This document shows, piece after piece, positions 22,246 to 32,603 of a stretch of DNA of 64,000 nucleotides. The position numbers and the translations under genes are program-made. Origin of the DNA: Taxawa tesnikishii (nom. ined.) (Eukaryota > Ascomycota > Dothideomycetes > Dothideales); NCBI GenBank assembly GCA_030247885.1, contig JAPDRO010000028.1, positions 310,001-374,000 on the forward strand, in the 5' to 3' direction. The notes under the pieces are model-generated. The model saw only the letters and a list, made by a program, of their open reading frames with translations. It was not told where the DNA came from and ran no database searches. Position 1 is the stretch's first letter; every line of letters starts with the position of its first letter.

Positions 22246-23550
22246 TCATTTCCCGAGTGTTCCCAGAGGATTCGAGATCGACGTCGGCAGATCTCCAGCA
22301 GCGACCTTGGCATGTCCGACAACCAGCCCCAACCTCTTCGCCTCAACCTCCACCGTCGGCCCAATCTCCGCATCCAGGGAAGGACTACGCGGCTCCCACC
22401 CCAACAGCTTCCTCGCCCTGACTGCGCGAGCGCGCGAGTTGCAGCCCCACAGCGCAGCCCCCATGGGCGTCAACTTGTTCGCGTCCTCGGGCTCGTACTT
22501 CACCACCTCATCCGACTCGATCCAACCTCTCTCCCGTGCGGCTTTGGCAATTTGCGCCGCGACGTCCCCCATACAAGATCGGCAGCCTCGCAGAAGTAGT
22601 AGCCCTCTGTGCCCCAGGTCGCGCGGCTGGCGCCGTGGCCGTCGACGGCGGCACGGAAGAGCGAGAGGTAGAGCAAGGAGAGGTCGTGCACGTGGATCGA
22701 TGTCCAGAACGTCTTTCCCTCGCCCACCTGAATCCCGTGGCCCTTTTCCAGCGTGCAGCGTGCGAGCTCGGGCACTTGGTGGCTGCGTTGGTTGCCGGGC
22801 CCGCGCCCTGGGCCGTAGATTGTGGGTGGGCAGATGATTGCGGTCTTCACTTTTTCGGCGTGCTGGGTTCCGCCCTCGAGGACGATCTTGTCGACTTCGC
22901 GATGTGGAGCGGCGTCGGGGAGTGAAGTGACTTCGGAGAGATTCCCCAGTCGTCGTAGATGTGTGTGGATGCTTGCCCGTAGGTCGAGGATTGGATGTCC
23001 GAGTAAAGCAGTATGCCCGTGCCGGAGGTGTGTAGATAGTAGCCGACCTGGGGAAGAGTGCGGGATGAGAGACCACGAATGATGGCCCGGGCGGAGGCGG
23101 CATGGTCGGCGTTGGCCCAATCTGAATAAACTCTGTTATTCGTCGTTCCGAGCGTGGCGGTCATTGAACTATTGATGTAGAGAAGGTGAGACAAAAGAGA
23201 CAGAGGTGAACTCACGGCACACGATCGAGGCTTTACGTGCCTCTTCTTCGATCAAGGCCTCATCATCAAGGCTTCCATATACGAGCCGGGCCCTAGGATA
23301 TTGAGCAGCGACCAGTGCGCCGCGTGAACTATCCCGTACCAGGACTGCGTACGAGAAGTCTGGGTGAGCGTTATAGATTACATGGAAGGCGTCGCCGCCG
23401 ATATAGCCTGCTAGGATTAGTACGCCTGGTGAACGAGGGGAAGGACAGTGACTGACCGGTTGCACCTAATCTGGTAAATCTCAGTAAGCGATCTGGGATC
23501 GAACGCGCAATCAATTGAACTTACGCGAACACGTTCATACTCGTAGCCAT
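22246..23550 (-). CDS. NAD-dependent epimerase/dehydratase family protein (extended SDR)
   Basis: Rossmann-fold protein related to fungal NAD(P)-binding epimerases; substrate unknown. Exons: 23550-23525, 23470-23457 (14 nt), 23407-23216 and 23121-22246. The joined N-terminus reads MNVFALGATGYIGGDAF, giving the glycine-rich GxxGxxG motif split across a microexon. Further segments: YYLHTSGTGIL (Ser/Thr site), ICPPTIYGPGRG, WTSIHVHDLSLLYL, and a C-terminal LLGWEPRSPSL. Two frame breaks lie at C runs 22944-22947 and 22566-22570; one added base each restores YDDWG-NLSEV and VWG-DVAAQIAK and gives 1110 nt, 369 residues. Confidence 0.88.
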
Positions 23551-23744
23551 CTGCGTCTTGGCAACAATCTTGGTGGATGGGAAGCGTACGCAGTTCTATA
23601 GACGAGTGATGTTCATTTCACGAGCGTCACATAGCATTCAACTTCCCCGAAAGGGTTGGTCGTTGATAGAGCAAAACCCACTTACTCGCCTCGGCTTGCC
23701 TCGATGTCCTCCAGGGGAAACTATCTGCGAGCAAGTCAACGCTG

Positions 23745-24440
23745 ATTATCGATAACAGCGTGAAGCTCTTTCAGTTCACTTCGTTTGGTGCCATGTGGAC
23801 GCCAAAGTAACATCTCAAGAATACGACGCTCTTGTCGAAGAAGAGCTTGAACTAGGGAGAAGAGTTCGAACAATGGAAGTACGACTGGATCTGGCGAGAC
23901 TACTGCAGCTGGAAGGAGCTCGAAAACTGTGGGCTTCCCTTGGCGCTTGAGCATGCGAATGATTGGACACTAGCGGGCAAGCCGATCTCGCATTGCCTGG
24001 CTGTAATCAGCGAACGAAAATGCGCGGTTCATGTCGGCTTGTATGTCCCGATCATCGTGATAGTCTGCAACATCGGGAACATAGTTTGCTTCTGCGTGAC
24101 TCTATGGAGATACAAACACAAGAGCTTTGGGGACGATCGGAGACGCTATGGCGTCGTTTCTCGATCAGCAAGATCCTACAACAGAAGGCCACTACCTTCT
24201 CTCGAGGCAGGACGTGCAGAAGGCTGTTTTGAAGGCCTCCCCAGGCAGCGTTCATCCACTCGGACCCAGACCATGGTACGTGGTAGCAGGCAAGCCATCT
24301 TATGCTGAGGCAGTCCTCCAGATCCTTCAGCACCTGCAAGGGTGCGTTTCGTCATAACGCACAGAGAAACAAGGAAGAAGATCAGAAACCAGTAGAGCGT
24401 GCTGGAAAAGCATGTTTCGCAGCAGGCCTCGAGCAATATT
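23745..24440 (+). pseudogene. DUF6536 multi-pass membrane protein relic
   Basis: Middle part of a fungal DUF6536-type membrane protein. I see a segment like EYDALVEEELELG, then a long region ending in a hydrophobic helix (GLYVPIIVIVCNIGNIVCF), and the conserved TIGDAMASFLDQQDPTTEGH block starting about 24130. The frame changes between helix and block at the G run near 24129-24132; here there is one base too many or two too few, unlike the one-base losses elsewhere. Stops also interrupt the earlier part. The N-terminal helices and the C-terminal half are not found in readable form, so the gene appears decayed. The family's function is not established. Confidence 0.5.
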
Positions 24441-26134
24441 TAGACAAAGAGGCGGTGGCAGGTAGGGTTGCAATCGTCCGGATCGCACCAGTCGCGATAG
24501 TCACACCATGAGTGGGGAAGCTTCACGACGCGTACTGTAGCGACCGTCGAGCCAGTAGATGTTTGACAATGCATGCACCAACCTCGGGGTGTCCATAGAT
24601 TAGTATGGCGATTAAGATCGAATAGGCAGATCCCTGGAGCTTGTATCTACGAACGTCCAAGGTGGGCCAGAAGCCAAGACGGTAACGACCGTCAACTGTG
24701 TAAGGATGTGTGCGAATGTTCGGTTTCGGCTCGACCCTCATCTTCAGATTACCTTCTGTTTTTTGGCATGCGTACTCGCTGACACCTCCATGGTCTGTTG
24801 TGCGGAAGAGAGGACCAACAGCACACTTTTCGTCCCTATGACGTCAAGTATGATGGACTGGAGGTGATGACAGCGAGGCCAGCAAGAATGTACGGTTTTG
24901 ATGCTCGCCTTGACCGCAACTCGACTGGAAATATCACCAAGTCGGACTCGGCGAATGCGGAGCACTGGCCGTGAGAGGCCGACACGTAGGTCTGTCCTAA
25001 GCCTAATGTAGACTCTTCGGCAGGCAGTGAGAACCACTCGCCCACAGACACCTCACTGTTCATTCCTGCGTCGGGGTGTGCGACCGTCATGGACTTGGGT
25101 GGCTCTGCTTTGTCATTCTCGGATGAATGTGACATGTCTTGCTGTTTCTTCAAATATGCGGCATGTTTGGTTCTGGCAGGTGGATTGGTGGAGCTCCATT
25201 CCATGCGCAGAGCCCAGGGCGTGCGATTCATATTGCGGGACAATGGGCCGAGAAGGAGGATGGGCGCGAGGGGTTGGGAGGCCGAGAGGGGAGTGTTGGA
25301 GTATTGTTGCGCCGGTCATGACTTCGGAGAGGAAGGGTGTGGCGATGGCGCGGGAGAGGGACAAGTCGTCGCTGTACGATGTGGAGGCTGTGAAGGGGGA
25401 ACGGGGAAGGCGGATGGAGCGATGGGTGAGAGGGTCGATTCTATCAGGTGGTATCTGGTAGGGTGCTGGGGTTTGTCAGTAATTTGGTAGAATGCCGGTG
25501 AAATGGCAGACCCGACTACTCGGGTGCGGCAATGACGAAAGTAGCAGCAACGCCGTTGACGTCGTTGGCATTACATTATAGTGTGACGGAGAGATGTCGC
25601 GTCAAATGCTGTCTTGTCTTGTCGTGTCGTTGTGCTAAGGACAGCAGGCAGAGATGCAGTGTTGTTATCGAAGCATGCAAGACGGCTGGCAATGGAGCGC
25701 AGGGATGCACAGGGACATGATAGTGTGATGGAGTTGACCGGCTCTTTCTCCCCTGCTCTCGAGCAAGCTGGGTGAACGACAGGCTGGGCGTCTCTGTTAT
25801 CGAGATAGTGTTTGCAAGGGGGAAGCGTCGTCATCGGCAACTATACACGATGACTGGAGCTGGAGAGGGAAGACACGGCATCGGACGCCTGAGGCCATGC
25901 GCAAGGACGCGTTCTTGTCTCATGTCAGAGTCAGTCATTGCCTTCTTGTATCGTGTCAGAGTTATTTTGCATGCATGCGGGGCACTCCGCAGGTGACGCT
26001 CGTCATCAACGGTAGAAAATCGTGGCACGCTACAGTACACGGGACGACGGCGACACGCGTGTTCGGCGTCGCACCGCAGCCCTGCACACGTATTGATACA
26101 GTATTCCCAGCTCATCGCTACATGAAACGAGTAT

Positions 26135-26273
26135 TGAGGTACTGAGGTACTGAGTTGCTGAGTTGCTGAGTTGCCGAGTTACTACTGGCTTACTGGCTTC
26201 CTGAGTTACTGAGATACTGGATTACTGGATTACTGGAATACCGGATTACTGACTTGCCGAGTCACCGAATTGA
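26135..26273. repeat. 8-bp minisatellite, consensus TGAGTTAC
   Basis: About 17 head-to-tail 8-bp units drifting from TGAGGTAC through TGAGTTGC and TGGATTAC to CGAATTGA. One or two short interruptions near 26176-26195. Confidence 0.85.
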
Positions 26274-26379
26274 TTTGGCGCAGGGGCCATTTGACAGCGG
26301 TCACAGCGCACAGGGAAAGGGAAAGGGAAGTGGCAGCGGATGGCGGCAGCTCGCATCTCGCATACTCACCCAGGACCAA

Positions 26380-26423
26380 GACGCTTGGGACACGCTTGGC
26401 ACACGCTTGGGAGACGCTTGCGG
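26380..26423. repeat. 11-bp tandem repeat, four copies
   Basis: Four units of the form (G/C)ACGCTTGGGA with small variations. Confidence 0.8.
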
Positions 26424-26941
26424 GACCCGGTTCGCGGGTTTATCGCTGTTAAGCTAAAAAGCGGCACCCATCACATCATGCATGTACGACACGACACGAC
26501 ACTATACGATACGGTGTTTTTCTTTTCCACTCCGCACACACCCTCCTCCTCAGCCTATCGTGAAAATCAGCTGGGCTGCTGTCCGTCCCTCCAGTCCGCG
26601 CGTCGTCGTCGGCGGCGTCCAACACCATTCAGAGCACAATAAACCGGAGAGCTAGGATAGGTCGGCATCGCTGTCCCTGTGAGTTTCGGCCGCACGGCAA
26701 TGCCACCCCTTCGCTTTCGCCCCCGCTGGCGGATCCGCGTACTCTCTCGCATCATGGAAAAGACGGATCCGGGCATGCAGCGGTGACGCTTGCCACTGCC
26801 TATCGGTGCTGATATACCTCCTTGCTGTCGCCATGGCTTTTCACACCTCATCCCCCCATTGTGTCTTGTCTCTACAGCCTCTTGTCCCAGTCAAGTCGCA
26901 TTCTATATCCCCACACTATTCTCTTGTCATCATTATCATCA

Positions 26942-26999
26942 TCTTCTTCTTCTTCTTGCTGTTGTTGTTGCTGTTGCTGTTGTTGTTGTTGTTGTTGTG
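26942..26999. repeat. Triplet-repeat tract (TTC)n/(TTG)n
   Basis: A run of TTC followed by TTG/CTG triplets, immediately upstream of the aquaporin start, probably in its 5' UTR. Confidence 0.9.
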
Positions 27000-27024
27000 G
27001 TTTGAGTGATCGACCGGATCGGCA

Positions 27025-28387
27025 ATGTCGAACAACGACACCGTCCTCCCCTCCACAATGGCAATGGCAAAGGCCATGGCCACGACCCAAGGAAACATCT
27101 CCACCGGCCGACCCGCCTGCCCCGTCTCAACTTCATCCCCAACCGCGTGCGCAACGAAGGCATTGCCACAATAGCAGAGTTCTGCGGCACCTTCATGTTC
27201 CTGTTCTTCGCCTTTGCGGCAACCCAGGTCGCCAACGCCGCAGCTACCGCTTCAGGCAGCGGCCAGACTGGCCACTCGATTTCGCAAGCCCCCAACGCCA
27301 ACACGTTGCTCTACATCAGCTTGAGCTTTGGCTTCTCGCTCGTCGTCAACGTCTGGATCTTCTTCAGGGTTAGCGGCGGTCTATTCAACCCAGCCGTAAG
27401 TCGATGACTTGTTTGTGTGAGAATGAGACGGCCGGACTGATCTTCTTTGCAGGTGAGCCTTGGCCTATGGCTCATTGGCGCCGTCACCACCGTACGCGCC
27501 ATCTTGTGCTTCATTGCACAAATGCTCGCTGGAATGTGTGCAGCCGCAGTCGTGTCCGCCATCCTACCCGGACCGCTGAATGTGTCTACCACGCTGGGAG
27601 GAGGTACCACCATCGCGCGCGGTCTCTTCCTGGAAATGTTCCTCACCGCCGAGCTGGTCTTCACCATCTTTATGTTAGCCGCAGAGAAGCACAAGGCCAC
27701 GTTCCTCGCCCCTATCGGCATCGGTCTCTCCTTGTTCATCGCCGAGCTGACCGGCGTCTACTTCACCGGGTAAGCTTGTCTCTTCCCCCCCCCCCCCCCT
27801 TCCCTTGCTTCCTCCCGCCCTCCCGCGCTCCTCAAAATAACCCACTAACGTATCCCAGCGGTTCTCTCAACCCAGCCCGCTCCTTCGGCCCCTGCGTCGC
27901 AACCCGCCTCTTCCCCGGCTACCACTGGATCTACTGGTTGGGTCCCTTCCTCGGCACTATGATCGCATACGGTCTCTACACCCTCCTCAAGTTTGGCGAG
28001 TACGAGACCGCAAACCCGGGCCAGGATTTCAACGAACATGAAGAAGAGGCTTTCACTGCCCCGAGTGATCCCGTGCTCGCCGAGGAGGTCGAGAGGCCCA
28101 ACACGGTCGCCATTGAGACCCAGGCTGCCGTGCAACAGGCTGCGGAACAGATTGTGCAGAAGGTCGTCAGTGCGGGGGTGGTGGGGAGAAGATTGTTGGT
28201 GCGGGTGAGCGTGAGCGTGAGCGTGAGCGTGAGGGTGGGGGTTGAGGGGAGCCAGTCGAGTACCGTGGTGGTTGGGAGCGGGAGCGGGAGCGCGAGCGCG
28301 AGCGGGATCGAGGAGAAGATGGTGGAAGGAGATGATAGATGTGTTTGTGGTGCGAAGCATCACGGGCCATTGACAGGATGCGTTTGA
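27025..28387 (+). CDS. Aquaporin (MIP family water/solute channel)
   Basis: Six-helix channel. Exons 27025-27395, 27453-27769 and 27859-28387 have GT-AG borders. Both pore motifs are intact: NPA in GGLFNPA at the end of exon 1 and NPA in GGSLNPARSFG at the start of exon 3. Exon 1 ATG (MSNNDTVLP) is separated from the rest (LHNGNGKGHGHDP, then the first helix EFCGTFMFLFFAFAATQ) by a one-base deficit in the C run 27048-27051. The 14-C run in intron 2 (27785-27798) is notable. The C-terminal tail after GQDFNEHEEEAFTAP is uncertain: the frame given reads Val/Ser repeats, but the same bases in another frame give Glu-Arg repeats, so further base errors are likely there. Confidence 0.92.
27785..27798. 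repeat. Poly-C run of 14
   Basis: Fourteen C in a row inside intron 2 of the aquaporin. A similar 12-C run lies at 41685-41696. Confidence 0.95.
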
Positions 28388-28703
28388 GCTGGTCTCATTC
28401 GCTCCTGCGCTTGCATATCATTCCAAGCCATACCATACTCGCTTTTCGTCCGAGTCGAAAACAGCACGTTTGAAAAGTCGATCCAGGTGTATCTGGCATG
28501 GGTTCTTCAGAATCCCATTTGTACAGCTTGGCGCGCATTCTGGACGTACGTCGTGGCTTCAATCGAGCCAATGTCCGTGTAGTGTAAGGCCCCGTGAGCC
28601 TATGGCGCCGGTGGGATGCCACCTCGGCGAGACCCATCTGGCCGTTGAAGGGTGTATTAGACGGTGTAACAGATGAGTGAGAAGGATTAGAAGGATAACA
28701 AAT
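28388..28703. other. Convergent 3' flanks of aquaporin and acetyltransferase
   Basis: Nothing coding recognised. Shared terminator region of two convergent genes. Confidence 0.45.
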
Positions 28704-29508
28704 CTACGCCTTCACCTCGTTCTCCTCAACGTCGTCGAGCGGCGTGACCTTCTTCACAACTCTCGCCGGACTCCCGATCGCCACGCTCCAAGCCGGAACA
28801 TCCTTCGTGACCACACTCGCCGCACCAATCGTGCAACCCTTCCCGATGGTCACGCCCGGCAGGATAACGACGTGTCCGCCAATCCAGCAGTCATCGCCAA
28901 TGCTGATCGGGTACGCGTACTCGACATCCTCCCTCCGACTCTGCACCTCGGTCTCGTGCGTCGCCGACAAGATGCTCACGTTCGGCCCCATCATGACCCT
29001 GTCTCCGATGGTGACGAGCGCGCAATCGAGGATGGTGAGGTTGAAGTTGGCGTAGAAGCGCGTGCCGAGCCGCACGTTGCAGCCGTAGTCGAGCGAGAAA
29101 GGCGGCTCGATGAAGACGTCGGAGCCGCAGTGCCCGAGTATCGACCGTAGCATGACGAGTCGCTCCGCCTTCAGGGACTCGAAGTCGGCGTCCGGAGAGG
29201 TTGGGAAGTAGTTGTTGTAGTTGTGGCACCACCGCCGCGTGTGGAAACGTGCGTTAGCGAGCGATGGCACAAACGAGTCGTACCTACGCGCTGTCAATCG
29301 CAGCCCTGCCTTTTCTGTCTACCTTTTTGTTTCTTCTCTTCTCTCTATTGTGAATAGGCACAGCGGACGAGGAGTGAGAGCCTAGATCGTGGAAGGGAAG
29401 GACTTACAGCATTCCGGAAATCATGCGCTCGTACTGCTCGCACCATGGCACGTGGTTCAGCGTCCTCGCTAGCTGTAGCTGTTCCTCACTCTTCGTCTTA
29501 GCCGCCAT
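28704..29508 (-). CDS. Maltose/galactoside-type O-acetyltransferase (hexapeptide repeat)
   Basis: Left-handed beta-helix acetyltransferase using acetyl-CoA. Exons 29508-29408 and 29283-28704 total 681 nt, 226 residues. The N-terminal maltose-acetyltransferase cap reads SEEQLQLARTLNHVPWCEQYERMISGMLYDS. The beta-helix follows with hexapeptide turns (IGDRVMMGPNVSI, IGDDCWIGGHVVILPGVTIGKGCTIGAASVVTKDVP) and the catalytic His in SATHE. Ends normally. The acceptor sugar is unknown. Confidence 0.95.
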
Positions 29509-30191
29509 GTTGTGGTCGTCAGATCAGTCGATGAGGCTTGGAAATATGCCAAGGAGGTACGCTGTGGTAGGTCTTGGAAGAAGAAAAAGGGCGGAGAGAT
29601 GGTAGACAATGTTGTCGATGAGGCCTTGGAGAAAAGGAATGAGCGAGTACTCCACCCTCTTGTTGCATACGTATACTACAACGAAGACGCCCACATCGCC
29701 TGAAGTTGGTTTTCGATAGGTAACAACGATCTCTAACCCTACGTCTCTGCCGACTATTACCCTCCGGCGCGCACTCGTCTTGTGGGTGGAAGGCCAAGGA
29801 GGCGTGAAGTGCTCGAGATGGTATTGGCTCTCCACATTCGGGCCGAATTTCCGCCTTGGGAAGCTTTCCCGCAACGGCAGCAAGTGCTTCCGCCGACCAT
29901 AGACCTTGGACCCTGATGCATCATTGCCTGCCTGCTGGTGGTGGTTAGGCCTCAAATCACTTCTTCCCTCACACTTCCAGCGGCTTCGATAATCATGGAT
30001 ATAAGTATATACATATATATATATATATTACACATAAATACATCAAAGGCTCGATGCGCCTCGACGCTCATACACAATCATCATCCGGACCGTCGAGCGA
30101 CAATCGATGGAGCTGATGTCTCAATTCATTTCAACTACCATTGTTATCACGAACAGAGACATCGTAGTGCCAAGGAACATCACCGCGTAGC
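29509..30191. other. Intergenic, with an AT microsatellite
   Basis: No gene seen. Contains the acetyltransferase promoter, the DUF4139 gene's 3' flank and an (AT)n run at about 30012-30029. Confidence 0.45.
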
Positions 30192-32603
30192 TCAAGCCTC
30201 AACAATGGCCTCACTCGGCGGCAGCCTAGCCTCGTACTCCAGCTGCAGCAGCGCTCCCATACCCTTCTCGACCCTAACATCCCAAACCACCTCCCCGTTC
30301 TTCTTCAACTCCGCCCTCGCGCTTCCCCACTTGCCATCGTCCTTCCCTCCATTCCCTCTTTTCTCGCCCTTCGCGTTCACACCAGCCCTGACCGCTTCGC
30401 TTTCCCTCCCCAGCCCCCTCGGGACCAAAACCTCAATCCTCAGCCGCTCGTCCTCGCTCACAGGAACCTGGTCCAGCACCCTGACCTCTACTGGCGTGGT
30501 CTTCCTATTGTTAACGTAGACGCTGCGGGTGAAAATCTGCGCGCTCTCCTTGTTGAAGATGATCCCTTGGGTGCTTCTCTTCATCGTCGGTTTGGGGTAG
30601 CTGATCTGAATGCCCGGGTCCACGCCCAAACTCAACTCGAACCTTTCTGCTGGCTCCACGCGCGGCAAAATGGTATTGCCCAGGAATGCGCCGTCGAGCG
30701 TGATGCCCATGCTACCCCGCAAGAGCGTGACGGCGGATGAGGGGTTTGTGATCTTCGCGCGCAGGAAGGCGGCGGGGCGCAGTTTGGGGACCGCAACGTG
30801 CGAGAGCTGGATGTTGGATGCGGTGAGCGTGGCGATTTTGTGTCGACGCGTAGTCGAGGATGGAGTCAGGGAACGGGCTCCGGGGACCTCGTAGGTGGCG
30901 GTCAGGCCGCTGTCTTCCCAAGTGGTTTCAGGGGTGGTGATTGGATCGGAGCCGAGAGCGTCGAGGCGCTCACCACGTTCCAGTACAGCTGCGAGTTGGT
31001 TACGCTGGATGGCTGGAGCTGAAAGCTCTGCAGCTTGTTCTACATGTTCTACGACTTCTTCAGCTCGAGGCTGCGATCCAAAGGATGCGTGGCCAGGTGG
31101 TGGTGGCGGCGGTGCTGCCTGACTCGCTCCTGAATTTCCGAACAGCCCACCACTTGTTCTGGCGTGGGACACACCGCCGAACAGAGGAGCTTGGCCGAAT
31201 GCTTGAGCGGCTTGAGGCATCACTTGCTGTTGTTGCTGCATCCTCTGCTGTGGTATTGCTTGTTGTTGTGTTATGTACTGCCATTTAGTAGGCGCCGGAC
31301 CCCTCTGATGGGCCTGCTGGGTCTGCGCAAAGAGCGATTTAAAGGCCGGAGGGACGTATTGGGTGTCGTTTCCAAAGAATTCGCTGCGGTTGAACGGCTT
31401 GGACGTGGATGATTTGGCGTTGCGAGGATTGATCATCTCTGCTCTGCTCATGAGCCCACTGTTCTCTCCCTGTCCGAACTTCAGAAGCTTGACACGCCAT
31501 GGATGTATGGTCGGAACAGTATCGTCCAACCCTTGATAAGACGTCTGTGAAGTGGAGAACGACAGCTTCGCCGCGTCCCAAGTCTCCGAGGTATGGTTTC
31601 TGAATTCTGTCCGGTAGATGATGGTGGCGCACTTCTTGGTTGAGTCGACCTTCAGTTCGTAGCGGGGATCCCAGCCTGCTTCCTTGGTCAGGTAGGACAG
31701 GGAGAGGGATATGGTGACCTCTGTGTCGGATTCTTTCTGGCCGTCAGGCTTCAGGTCATCGACCACGGACTGATTTAGGGTCACCGAGTCTATGGATCCT
31801 CTGCGAGAAGAGCCGGGAGTTTCGAAAGAGGCTGTCTCGAGCGTCACCGTCACCTTGTACACCTTCTTGGGCCAATACCTCAACCGCTCTTCCTTGAGGT
31901 GTCTTGCTCTCTTCCGACGTTCCTCCTCTTGAAGCAATTTCCGACGGCGATCCTTTCCTCTCTGCCGTTCCTCTTCTCGTCTTTGCTTCTCTGACTCCTT
32001 CCCAGCTTTGGACCTCTCCTTCTGCTTTTGCTCGATCTCTTTTCTCAAAGACCTGATTGATTCGCCTGCCGCGGTGTGCTTCTGCCAGATCCTTTCTCGT
32101 TCCTGTTCGTAAGCTTCAAAATAGCTCTTGATCTGCTTCGGCTCGTGCTCTGCTGCCTTGATGCCTTTGATGTAGCTTTCGAGCGCAACGAGCTGTTGAT
32201 TGGCGGAGTTCTGGTCTTCTTCCGCACGGGCAGATTTCGCCTTTAGCGCCTCAATCTCGCGTTCAATCGCGTGCGCGGCTTCAGGGACACGGTCGTCTCC
32301 ATAAGAATCTTCCTCGTCGCTGCTGGAGTCCTCTTCATGGTCAGGGTAGACCTCTTCGAAAATTTCGGTATTCGGAATGAGCTCAGTCGCAATGTCGAGT
32401 ATGGTAGCTGCACCTTTGCCGTCAATCTGGATAGAATTCTCGTCTACCGTAGGACTGAGACCGAAAATCTCAATCTCATTGGTGCCGGGTTTGAGGGCGA
32501 TGTCCTCAATGTCACGCTCGATGGAGGCGCTCGAAGGATAGAGTGTGACCTTCTTCGTGGGAAGATCCTTGACAAGAACCGAATGCTTGAAGATATCTGC
32601 CAT
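30192..32603 (-). CDS. DUF4139 domain protein (mucoidy inhibitor A-like)
   Basis: Intact single-exon gene, 803 residues. The N-terminal DUF4140 part begins SVLVKDLPTKKVTLYPSSASIERDIE. An acidic linker (HEEDSSSDEEDS) follows, then a long coiled coil rich in Glu, Lys and Arg (about residues 105-240). The DUF4139 part begins at about residue 245 (VYKVTVTLETAS) with the SLSYLTKEAGWDPRYEL core. A Gln-rich, low-complexity insert sits at about residues 430-520 (repeated Q tracts, poly-Pro), before the C-terminal beta-rich region (EVRVLDQVPVSEDERLRIEV). Function of the eukaryotic members is not established. No frame break in 2.4 kb. Confidence 0.93.
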   Translation of the reverse strand: MADIFKHSVLVKDLPTKKVTLYPSSASIERDIEDIALKPGTNEIEIFGLSPTVDENSIQIDGKGAATILDIATELIPNTEIFEEVYPDHEEDSSSDEEDSYGDDRVPEAAHAIEREIEALKAKSARAEEDQNSANQQLVALESYIKGIKAAEHEPKQIKSYFEAYEQERERIWQKHTAAGESIRSLRKEIEQKQKERSKAGKESEKQRREEERQRGKDRRRKLLQEEERRKRARHLKEERLRYWPKKVYKVTVTLETASFETPGSSRRGSIDSVTLNQSVVDDLKPDGQKESDTEVTISLSLSYLTKEAGWDPRYELKVDSTKKCATIIYRTEFRNHTSETWDAAKLSFSTSQTSYQGLDDTVPTIHPWRVKLLKFGQGENSGLMSRAEMINPRNAKSSTSKPFNRSEFFGNDTQYVPPAFKSLFAQTQQAHQRGPAPTKWQYITQQQAIPQQRMQQQQQVMPQAAQAFGQAPLFGGVSHARTSGGLFGNSGASQAAPPPPPPGHASFGSQPRAEEVVEHVEQAAELSAPAIQRNQLAAVLERGERLDALGSDPITTPETTWEDSGLTATYEVPGARSLTPSSTTRRHKIATLTASNIQLSHVAVPKLRPAAFLRAKITNPSSAVTLLRGSMGITLDGAFLGNTILPRVEPAERFELSLGVDPGIQISYPKPTMKRSTQGIIFNKESAQIFTRSVYVNNRKTTPVEVRVLDQVPVSEDERLRIEVLVPRGLGRESEAVRAGVNAKGEKRGNGGKDDGKWGSARAELKKNGEVVWDVRVEKGMGALLQLEYEARLPPSEAIVEA

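Larger units (their letters stand above)
24441..27024. other. Accessory stretch of 2.6 kb with weak coding signal
   Basis: On the minus strand about 25460-24836 carries coding-like frames (one reads PPDRIDPLTHRS, later SEVSVGEWFSLPAEES) that I cannot assign; they may be a decayed unknown gene. The rest holds tandem repeats (26135-26273, 26380-26423) and a triplet-repeat tract just upstream of the aquaporin. Confidence 0.3.

Noticed and set aside
22307-22837. 176-residue plus-strand frame
   Set aside because: Antisense shadow of the epimerase gene in GC-rich sequence.
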